Positions 57,672-64,000 of a DNA stretch of 64,000 nt are shown here, piece by piece. Under the pieces are notes generated by a model. That model made no database searches. It saw only the letters and a list, made by a program, of their open reading frames with translations, and was not told the origin of the DNA. The position numbers were made by a program, and so were the translations under genes. The stretch spans positions 62,001 to 126,000 of the forward strand of contig NZ_QAAE01000004.1 of the NCBI RefSeq assembly GCF_003046585.1, given 5' to 3'. The number at the start of each line of letters is the position of its first letter. Positions within the stretch are counted from its first letter, which is position 1. This stretch comes from Nitrosomonas aestuarii (lineage in GTDB: Bacteria > Pseudomonadota > Gammaproteobacteria > Burkholderiales > Nitrosomonadaceae).

Positions 57672-58124
57672 TCAATTATAATGCGTCAGAACTTCCAATG
57701 GGTATCGCTTACCTGCACAAAAATCCTGTATGCATTGGTTTACGAGCGGACTGCGATGACGCATAGTCAATGCTTCAATCTGCGGCATATCATGCCAATC
57801 CGCATTAACAATACATGCCTCTCTTACATAGTCCTGATCAAAATCTGTGACGCAACCCGAAAAAGCAAAACGCAGATAAGTCGTATCATTATTAGTGGAA
57901 TGCCAGTGATAGACGCCCAGCAGCCACTCCGGAACAAATGTATAGCCAGTCTCTTCCAGTGTTTCTCTGATAACGGCATGAATCAGAGACTCGCCTGCTT
58001 CCAGATGTCCCGCAGGCTGATTAAATAATGTCATAGCGCCGGGAGATTCCCGTTCTTCAACCAACAAAAAACTCCCCTCCTCCTCAACAACTGCAGCTAC
58101 CGTTACATTTGGTTTCCAGATCAT
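57672..58124 (-). CDS. Nudix hydrolase (NudJ-like)
   Basis: A 150-residue Nudix hydrolase with the complete box G-x5-E-x7-RE-x2-EE-x-G ([20 protein letters not shown], residues ~40-62). The start [20 protein letters not shown] and the context upstream of mnmA fit the NudJ/phosphatase group that acts on nucleoside di- and triphosphates and HMP pyrophosphate. Cytoplasmic. Confidence 0.92.
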   Translation of the reverse strand: MIWKPNVTVAAVVEEEGSFLLVEERESPGAMTLFNQPAGHLEAGESLIHAVIRETLEETGYTFVPEWLLGVYHWHSTNNDTTYLRFAFSGCVTDFDQDYVREACIVNADWHDMPQIEALTMRHRSPLVNQCIQDFCAGKRYPLEVLTHYN

Positions 58125-58169
58125 AATTTCACATGTGTCATTTGATTAAAAAATTGACTATTTGTTTAT

Positions 58170-58850
58170 TTAATAGTGTACCGTTTTTTGTTTCTCCAAA
58201 CAGATAAACATATAGAGCATGTAACAAGACAAAATGGCGGCAAAGAAACACCATACGGAAATAAATGTCTTAGCAGACAAAAGCGCTACCAACAAGACAG
58301 ACAACGCAATAATGATGCCGAAATAACGTAAATATTTCTCCGATGAAAATAACAGCGGCACCAGAATCACTAACACATAAGCGCCACGCACCGTTATACG
58401 TGGCACAAAATCATCCAGCAACAATGTTAGTTCGTATGAAATGGAATGTTCTATTAAAGACACTGACATCCAATCAGCAAACATCAAAACGGGAAGATAC
58501 ATAACCAGACCAAACAATCCACCCATAACCGTTATTATAAAAAACAATTGTTTCTTATTTTCTGCGCTTTCTATTTTATAACATGAATACGGTATCCAGA
58601 ATAACCAAAAAAAATGAGAAAAAAACACAAAGCTTAAGGCGGGTATTCGTATCAATCCGGCATCGCCTGTTTCCAGTATCAACCAGAGCCACCCTTCTAT
58701 AGCTTGCTGCACACCAAAAATCAAGGGATAGAGCGCAAACGGCCAATAGGCTTGATAACACCTACTCCTGTATGATTCGTTCAAACAATAAACACCCACC
58801 GGCACCAGCGCTGCAGATACCGTAAAACTGGCAGTAGCGGAAAAACACAT
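58170..58850 (-). CDS. DUF6629-type integral membrane protein
   Basis: A 226-residue membrane protein with seven predicted hydrophobic segments. It starts MCFSATASFTVSAALVPVG, the highly conserved opening of this family, with QQAIEGWLWLIL near residue 50. Function unknown. It is separated from the Nudix gene by 45 bases. Confidence 0.78.
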   Translation of the reverse strand: MCFSATASFTVSAALVPVGVYCLNESYRSRCYQAYWPFALYPLIFGVQQAIEGWLWLILETGDAGLIRIPALSFVFFSHFFWLFWIPYSCYKIESAENKKQLFFIITVMGGLFGLVMYLPVLMFADWMSVSLIEHSISYELTLLLDDFVPRITVRGAYVLVILVPLLFSSEKYLRYFGIIIALSVLLVALLSAKTFISVWCFFAAILSCYMLYMFICLEKQKTVHY

Positions 58851-59306
58851 GTCAATTACCCATAATTAAAGTTATAAACCTTATATAGCTGATCATTCTA
58901 ATTTTTTACAGGCAATTAATGAATCATGAGCAGGTTATAATTTATTTCAGTCTCACTTTACTTTAAACAAGACTATGCCTAGACTGTAATTAAGTGGAAT
59001 GTTAATATTGCAATTGCTAATTAAATAAGTAATATAGACAGTCGTGTAATAACTTGACCAAGTCATTTGTCATGTACTTTTTTGTATTGCAACCATAACC
59101 ATAAATACTTAAGGTAAGTATTAAGATTAATGCTTTTATCAATTTAAAAGCCGCTGTTTGTTAATAATCACGGTTCAGGCCAAGGTAACATACGCAACTT
59201 GCCCGAATCAAATCTTACTATTTACTTGGTTATGGTTTTTTCTGGAATGAATTTCCGGGCAAGATAAAATGATTTTAAAAACCCAATCAAGGAGAGAGGA
59301 ACTAAA
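58851..59306. other. 456-base intergenic interval with two inverted repeats
   Basis: No gene seen. AATACTTA/TAAGTATT form a perfect 8-bp dyad at 59104-59122. CTTGCCCG (59198-59205) and CGGGCAAG (59256-59263) form a longer-range 8-bp repeat just upstream of the small secreted protein, so its mRNA leader may fold. AAGGAGAGAGGAAC precedes the ATG at 59307. Confidence 0.45.
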
Positions 59307-59561
59307 ATGAAAAAACTTGTAATCGCCGCATTTGCTTCGATATTTATTTTTGGCTCAACAACCACAATGGCTAGCGGAAATCTGGAATCTTCGCTTACAC
59401 CTATCAGTGCCGGGGACATTCTCAATTGGATGAACTGTAGAGATAAAAAAGCATCTGATTCTGTTAAAAGCATGACCAAAACAGCAAACGGTAAAATTGT
59501 CGTTGTAAAATGTGCTGATGCAAACAAGATTGTTGCTGATGCACAAGCCACAAGCAAATAA
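59307..59561 (+). CDS. small secreted protein, 84 residues
   Basis: Signal peptide MKKLVIAAFASIFIFGSTTT cleaved near MAS, leaving a mature protein of about 60 residues with two Cys (MNCRD, VKCAD) that could form a disulfide. A very strong ribosome site (AGGAGAGAGGA) and a hairpin right after the stop suggest high, single-gene expression. Family unknown to me. Confidence 0.7.
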   Translation: MKKLVIAAFASIFIFGSTTTMASGNLESSLTPISAGDILNWMNCRDKKASDSVKSMTKTANGKIVVVKCADANKIVADAQATSK

Positions 59562-59571
59562 TTTGTTTCTT

Positions 59572-59597
59572 TTGGGTCTATAGTTATATAGACCCAA
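59572..59597 (+). terminator. hairpin terminator of the small secreted protein gene
   Basis: TTGGGTCTATA and TATAGACCCAA form a perfect 11-bp stem with a GTTA loop, ten bases after the stop. The T-run after it is weak (CTCTTATT). Confidence 0.7.
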
Positions 59598-59630
59598 CTC
59601 TTATTCACCCACTCGTGCAAAATTATTTTC

Positions 59631-59650
59631 AATGTTCTAAATAGAACATT
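59631..59650. repeat. 9-bp palindrome AATGTTCTA/TAGAACATT
   Basis: Perfect inverted repeat with a two-base centre, about 117 bases upstream of the rhodanese gene and followed by CGTTCGTTCG. It has the form of a regulator-binding dyad; no T-run follows, so a terminator is unlikely. Confidence 0.5.
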
Positions 59651-59766
59651 CGTTCGTTCGCGCCCCGCAACCTAGAAATTCCGGTAATAACTACGCTATC
59701 TAGTTCGTATTTATTATATCCTTCTGTAAATTATCTTTTTCGAGACATATTTTTTATCATCAGCAT

Positions 59767-60279
59767 ATGCGACTGTTAAAATATTTTTTAGGATTCTGTT
59801 TACTTGGATTCATCAGTTTTGCTGCAGCATGCTATATTTCGCCTAAAATTTTTGTGGAAACAGCGTATGCACTGGTAAAATTGGAATTCGATGATTTGCC
59901 CGAAATCTCCAGTCAATCATTATATGCATTATCCAGCGATGAGGATTCAGACCATATCATTGTCGATGTACGCACACTGGAAGAACGTCAAGTTTCCATA
60001 ATACCCGGCGCCATCGATGAGACACATTTTGAACGTAATCTCTCTGGATACCAAAATAAAAAGATTATCGTCTATTGCACCATTGGATATCGCAGTGGCT
60101 ACTATACCCAGTCACTCCGGCAGAAGGGGCTTGATGCATATAACTTGAGCGCGGGCATTCTTGGATGGACACATATCAATGGTCGCTTATTCAACTCGCA
60201 AGGAAAGGCGACCAAGCGCGTACACATCTACAGCCGCCCCTGGGATCTTGCTCTAAAGAACTATATAGCTGTTTATTAA
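59767..60279 (+). CDS. rhodanese-domain protein with N-terminal membrane anchor
   Basis: A 170-residue protein with an N-terminal hydrophobic segment (LLKYFLGFCLLGFISFAAAC; an anchor, or possibly a lipobox) and a rhodanese domain at residues ~45-150. The active-site Cys is in VYCTIGYRSG at about residue 103. The aspartate-rich IIVDVRTLEERQVS is typical of the fold. It probably handles persulfide sulfur in the periplasm. Substrate unknown. Confidence 0.85.
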   Translation: MRLLKYFLGFCLLGFISFAAACYISPKIFVETAYALVKLEFDDLPEISSQSLYALSSDEDSDHIIVDVRTLEERQVSIIPGAIDETHFERNLSGYQNKKIIVYCTIGYRSGYYTQSLRQKGLDAYNLSAGILGWTHINGRLFNSQGKATKRVHIYSRPWDLALKNYIAVY

Positions 60280-60467
60280 CAGACTGTTAATGCTAAAATA
60301 GGTCTACAGATGCCACGCTCCAGCTATCTGTGAGAATAACGCGCTTTTTCTATCGTACACCTGCAGAAAATCAAACGGACATTTATCCCCAAAAGTTTCA
60401 TTACAAATCATGTGTATTTACCTGTTTCAAACAAAAAATTTCGGTTATTATTTCAGCTGTAACTGAA

Positions 60468-60600
60468 ACTCCATCAACTTAGAAATGACGCGGTATCTAT
60501 GGTCGTCCGATGAGTTATATTTTAGCACCACTGGTCGCGGCAAGTTTCGCCAGTAACGCTGAAAAGTTACCTGAACGCATCATTTCTAAGTTGATGGAGT
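60468..60600. repeat. 24-bp inverted repeats flanking 85 bases (MITE-like element)
   Basis: Arms at 60468-60491 (ACTCCATCAACTTAGAAATG and four more) and 60577-60600 match in 23 of 24 positions in inverted orientation. Inside is a 31-codon frame (60510-60605, MSYILAPLVAASFA). The whole 133-bp unit could fold into one long hairpin. No target duplication or transposase is visible. Confidence 0.6.
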
Positions 60601-60615
60601 ACTAACATTCAATCA

Positions 60616-61596
60616 ATGGGTACAACATGGCTTATGCATAGATTTTTTCTATTTCTTTTCGCCATTTCCAATGGTATTTCTTTTTCATCAATCCACGCTG
60701 AAACATGGATACTGCCGCCAGCGGATATTGATATTTTTGGCCAAATACGTACAACACAAGCTGGCCGCACTGATACATTACTGGATATCGCTCGCTTGTA
60801 TGATATTGGCCAGACTGAAATCGTACTGGCCAATCCCACTGTAGATCGCTGGATGCCAGACGACGGCTCAGAAGTAATACTGCCCAGCCGACATATTTTT
60901 CCTCGGGCTGAACGCAAGGGACTGGTGTTAAACTTGCCGGAAATGCGGTTATATTACTTCCCCGAACCTAAAAATGGTGAAAAACCGATAGTGATGACTT
61001 TTCCAATGGGCATCGGCAGAATGGACTGGGAAACACCTTTGGGCATATCAAAGATCATTGAAAAAAAGAAAGATCCAACCTGGACACCGCCGGAATCCAT
61101 CAAGAAACACCGAATTGCCAATGGTGAACCACCGCTGCCCGATGTCGTTCCACCCGGACCCGATAATCCGTTGGGTCGTCACGCCATGCGGCTAAGCATC
61201 GGCAAGGGCAGCTATCTTATCCATGGAACAGCCAAGCCTTACGGCGTCGGTATGCGCGTGTCATCTGGCTGTATTCGCCTGTACCCCGAAGATATTGAAA
61301 ACTTATTCGATAAAGTGCCACTCGGAACGCAGGTAAATATCGTCAATCAACCCATCAAGTTAGGTTGGTTACTCAATCAATTGTATATTGAACTACACCC
61401 GCCACTTGAAGAAGAAAATGTAAAAAATGCAGACTACAAACAGATAGTCATCGCCACCATTAATGATTTCCTTGCAGAAAAAAACAGTCAAAAAAACATG
61501 ACTGTTGATTTTGAAATCAACCATCAAGCTTTGGAACAGGCTATATCAGATAAAAGTGGCATGCCCATTTTAATATCGCGCATTCAAACTCAGTAA
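60616..61596 (+). CDS. L,D-transpeptidase (YkuD-type) with LysM-like region
   Basis: A 326-residue periplasmic enzyme. The signal peptide ends near SIHAE; the ATG at 60634 is an alternative start. Residues ~30-95 resemble a LysM-like segment (ARLYDIGQTEIVLANPTVDR), and residues ~100-240 are the YkuD catalytic domain with HGTAKPYGVGMRVSSGCIRL containing His and the active-site Cys at about 218. Such enzymes form 3-3 peptidoglycan crosslinks or attach lipoproteins. Its ATG begins 15 bases after the inverted-repeat unit, which may influence its transcription. Confidence 0.92.
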   Translation: MGTTWLMHRFFLFLFAISNGISFSSIHAETWILPPADIDIFGQIRTTQAGRTDTLLDIARLYDIGQTEIVLANPTVDRWMPDDGSEVILPSRHIFPRAERKGLVLNLPEMRLYYFPEPKNGEKPIVMTFPMGIGRMDWETPLGISKIIEKKKDPTWTPPESIKKHRIANGEPPLPDVVPPGPDNPLGRHAMRLSIGKGSYLIHGTAKPYGVGMRVSSGCIRLYPEDIENLFDKVPLGTQVNIVNQPIKLGWLLNQLYIELHPPLEEENVKNADYKQIVIATINDFLAEKNSQKNMTVDFEINHQALEQAISDKSGMPILISRIQTQ

Positions 61597-62169
61597 AACA
61601 CAAAACCATATTGGCAACATTTTAAAGCAACCATTCCCCCAGAAAATAAATCCATTTTTCTAATACTATTTCTACTCGAGACGATCATCTCAATGACACA
61701 AGTCATTATCGTTTACAACAGATTCTATATTTGAGGATAAATTGGATACATTTGTGATTGAGTCAAGCGAGTCACTACTGTTGCTTGAAAACCGAACAAG
61801 AAATAGTCTTCTGCGCGCGGTTTGAATATATAGTCAGAATAAAAAACGGGCTGTTTTCAACAGTCCGTTGGGAATAAAACCGGTTATTAACAGATCGACA
61901 AATTATTACCGCTTCAACTCTCACTTTCGTGATAATTGACAGGCTTCACAAAGCCGTACACGAAGCTATGAGGTTTGTATTCCCAACATAATAATTCTCC
62001 TCTAGATTTGTTTTTTGTAAACACTAACAATATAAAGTATCTAATGGATCCTTTTATGTTACTTCTACAGAAGGGGTTTCAAAACAACTTAAAAGTTCAA
62101 TATTTTCAAAATTAATTTTCCAGGCTAGCCAATTTTGAAGTTTTAAATGAGTCTTTATCAAATAGTCTT
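61597..62169. other. 573-base interval with a possible short minus-strand transcription unit
   Basis: No ordinary gene. On the minus strand, GAGGAG at 61997-62002 stands seven bases before an ATG (61987-61989) that opens a 7-codon frame (MLGIQTS). A second frame, lacking a start, reads WEYKPHSFVYGFVKPVNYH and ends at 61914. A good terminator follows at 61845-61869. The rest is AT-rich with nothing recognised. Confidence 0.45.
61845..61869 (-). terminator. rho-independent terminator, minus strand
   Basis: On the minus strand AACGGACTGTT and AACAGCCCGTT pair with one mismatch around a three-base loop, followed at once by TTTTTTATT. It lies about 300 bases downstream of the MgtC-type gene and right after the possible short transcription unit. 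Confidence 0.75.
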
Positions 62170-63438
62170 TTAAATAAAAATCAGTAACGCCAGGCCGATG
62201 CCACCTGCCGTAGTCAACATGCCCGTGGCGCAACGTCTTGCAATCAGCGCATTGCCGATAAAATAAATCAGCCCAAGTTTAAAAGCAATATTGGACATGA
62301 TGCCTAGAGAAATAGCGGTGACTGTCTCAGCCGCTTCTAGCTTGCCCAGTTCAAATAAACGCAAACTCGTCAGAGTAATGGCATCAACATCGGTCAAACC
62401 AGACACAAGCGCTACAGCATACAAGCCACGGCTCCCGGCAACATCCGATAACCACGCCGCACAGAACAACACAATGGCATAAAGCAAACCAAAACCCGCA
62501 GCAGTCCGTAACTCGGTTGGATTTTTAATTTCAGGAATCGGAATATTGTCATGTTGACTCAACTGGTGCCACCAATAAAATGTTGCACCGACACCGAATA
62601 ACAGGCCGCCCCCTAACACCGGTAACAGCTGCGGCAGAATTTCGGATGAAACAACCGCACTGACAATTGCAAGACGTATTAAAACAGTCAAATTTGCAAT
62701 CAAAATAACAACAATCGCAAGTTGGGTGAAATACTGATTATTTTTGCTAAGTCTGGTGTAGACAAGGGTAGCAGCGGTACTCGATACCAGACCGCCAAGC
62801 AAACCCAACAAAACGGCACCATGACGTTCTCCCACCAGGCGTAGCGCTACATAGCCCGCCAGACTGACACCTGAAATCAGTACGACCATCATCCATATCT
62901 GATGAGGATTGATGGCCTGGTAAGGTCCAAATTCTTCATTCGGTAAAATAGGTAAGATGATAAAAGTTAATACCGAAAATTGCAGAATAGAAACCAGATC
63001 GCGTCGTCCCAGATTATGGGTAATGCCATGTAATTCTGTTTTGAAATACAGTAATACGGTGGTGATAATGGCCAACATGACCGCTAATTTGGTATCACCA
63101 TACCAGACGGTAGCCCCCAAACCATAGCAGATAACAATCGCGGCGACTGTCGTAGTTCCAGGGTCAGTAGCACTGTCAACCTGGATACGCACATACGCCG
63201 CGATTGTCATTAAACCCACAATCAGCAAGCCACCTACTAAAAACCATGGCGCATTTGTTTTATCCGATAACATAGCAGCAAGTGTGCCAAACAAAGCAAC
63301 CAAAGCGAATGTTCTCAGTCCCGCTCTGGCGTTCGGACTACGCTCACGTTCCAGACCGATAAGCAAGCCGATTGCCAAACTGGTGGCGAAATGCGGCAAA
63401 TTAAAAAGTGCATTACCTTGCAGGAATTCGATATTCAT
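62170..63438 (-). CDS. MgtC/SapB-DUF4010 family membrane protein
   Basis: A 422-residue integral membrane protein. The N-terminal part has the MgtC/SapB motif SLAIGLLIGLERERS with ARAGLRTFALVALFGTLAA, and the remaining ~270 residues form the DUF4010 membrane domain with GLLGGLVSSTAATLVYTRLS. Transport or regulation of ions is often suggested, without proof. I start it at 63438 (MNIEFLQGN), eight bases after the recJ stop, and not at the earlier in-frame codon (63498) inside recJ. Confidence 0.83.
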   Translation of the reverse strand: MNIEFLQGNALFNLPHFATSLAIGLLIGLERERSPNARAGLRTFALVALFGTLAAMLSDKTNAPWFLVGGLLIVGLMTIAAYVRIQVDSATDPGTTTVAAIVICYGLGATVWYGDTKLAVMLAIITTVLLYFKTELHGITHNLGRRDLVSILQFSVLTFIILPILPNEEFGPYQAINPHQIWMMVVLISGVSLAGYVALRLVGERHGAVLLGLLGGLVSSTAATLVYTRLSKNNQYFTQLAIVVILIANLTVLIRLAIVSAVVSSEILPQLLPVLGGGLLFGVGATFYWWHQLSQHDNIPIPEIKNPTELRTAAGFGLLYAIVLFCAAWLSDVAGSRGLYAVALVSGLTDVDAITLTSLRLFELGKLEAAETVTAISLGIMSNIAFKLGLIYFIGNALIARRCATGMLTTAGGIGLALLIFI

Positions 63439-63445
63439 GATGTGA

Positions 63446-64000
63446 TCACATGACTGTTCTGCTGTCTGGTTGTGGCTCCGGTTGCGTCCAGTGCTCAATC
63501 AATAACTGAAGCCGCGATCTCCCATTAAATTCATTAATCTGCAATCGGTAAACAGCACTGATAACCTCGGGTAATGATTCATTGTAAAAAAACAAAATAG
63601 CGTCGTAGCTTGTTGCTGAAGAAGTGATTGTTTCGGAATTGTCAGAATTCAGTTTTTTAAGCTTCAGTTTTAAATGTTTCTCACCCACAATACGCTGACT
63701 TTCAATATAAAACAAAGCATTGAAGGTAGGTTGAGGAAATCCTTGTCCCCAGACCTGCCGCGCGAGAAGATGCGCCAGTTCCATATTGATCTCTGATTCG
63801 TTCAGATCACCGTCTGTTTCTATTACACGCGTCAAGTGCGCATCGGTCAGTAGCAATTGTGCAACTTCCTCGAATGCTTCGCAAAATTGAACAAAACTGT
63901 CAGTATGTATCGTCAAACCGGCTGCAGCGGCATGCCCTCCAAATTTCTGGATGAGTGTCGGATAGCGTTTGGAGACAAGATCCAATGCATCACGCAAATG
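63446..64000 (-). CDS. recJ: single-stranded-DNA exonuclease RecJ, 3' part
   Basis: The last ~184 residues of RecJ, cut by the right edge of the window. The DHHA1 domain is recognised by HLRDALDLVSKRY and the FGGHAAAAGLTI motif, followed by the C-terminal OB-fold region ending with NEFNGRSRLQLLIEHW. RecJ degrades single-stranded DNA 5' to 3' in recombination and mismatch repair. The catalytic DHH half lies outside the window. Confidence 0.93.
   Translation of the reverse strand, partial: HLRDALDLVSKRYPTLIQKFGGHAAAAGLTIHTDSFVQFCEAFEEVAQLLLTDAHLTRVIETDGDLNESEINMELAHLLARQVWGQGFPQPTFNALFYIESQRIVGEKHLKLKLKKLNSDNSETITSSATSYDAILFFYNESLPEVISAVYRLQINEFNGRSRLQLLIEHWTQPEPQPDSRTVM

Overview
The window reads as chromosome from a betaproteobacterium, most likely an ammonia oxidiser of the Nitrosomonas type. 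Reasons: moderate GC content; a run of exosortase-A (XrtA/EpsH) associated polysaccharide genes; a DUF1840 gene; a lysC followed by a tRNA-Ser; and betaproteobacterial-style LptF/LptG, RecJ and ECF sigma genes. The genus is inference; the class is better supported. No replication origin, rRNA or CRISPR array was seen.

Layout. 1-5.5 kb: a membrane VTT/flavoprotein disulfide reductase fusion cut by the left edge, a DUF3047 secreted protein, an ECF sigma/zinc-finger anti-sigma pair, and a haloalkane-dehalogenase-like hydrolase divergent from a DcmR/MEDS-type regulator whose frame appears interrupted by a TGA. 5.5-15.5 kb: an accessory region with an HNH nuclease, a decayed SRAP (YedK/HMCES-like) gene, and a tight three-gene operon (DUF559-like nuclease, winged-helix-like protein, two-P-loop AAA + HerA ATPase) that looks like a genome-defence system. 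Its 5' end is abutted by an IS256-family remnant, itself cut by a decayed IS3-family element. A pair of direct repeats (6936 and 15215) brackets most of this, and a tRNA-Ser(GCT) follows. 15.5-24.4 kb: lysC, a low-molecular-weight tyrosine phosphatase, an exosortase-associated amidotransferase, a CysN-CysC-like fusion whose GTPase half has lost its signature motifs, a DHH phosphoesterase, and a VOC protein. 24.4-28.5 kb: a decayed stretch with a LysE fragment, a SEC-C protein and a multiply frameshifted gene upstream of it.

28.5-34.5 kb: a complete heavy-metal-type RND efflux operon (outer-membrane factor, lipoprotein adaptor, pump) ended by a hairpin terminator. 34.5-42.8 kb: a lipid/envelope cluster: GNAT-like protein, MobA-like nucleotidyltransferase, LptF and LptG, CDP-alcohol phosphatidyltransferase, lipid kinase, a protein resembling mitochondrial Tam41 CDP-diacylglycerol synthase, and a DUF2959 lipoprotein. 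Together these could make phosphatidate, CDP-diacylglycerol and then a phospholipid, next to the LPS export permeases. 43-54.6 kb: an exopolysaccharide locus (two methyltransferases, O-ligase, amidotransferase, two exosortase-associated glycosyltransferases, nucleotide-sugar dehydrogenase, transglutaminase-like protein, polysaccharide deacetylase). The exosortase itself is not in the window. 55-64 kb: secreted and housekeeping genes (mnmA, Nudix, rhodanese, L,D-transpeptidase, MgtC-type membrane protein, 3' part of recJ), with several unexplained inverted repeats and a possible very short transcription unit near 61.9 kb.

The most interesting candidates are the three-gene nuclease/ATPase operon, the Tam41-containing lipid cluster, and the CysN-CysC-like protein with a degenerate GTPase domain. 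All functional statements come from reading motifs by eye; no database search was run.
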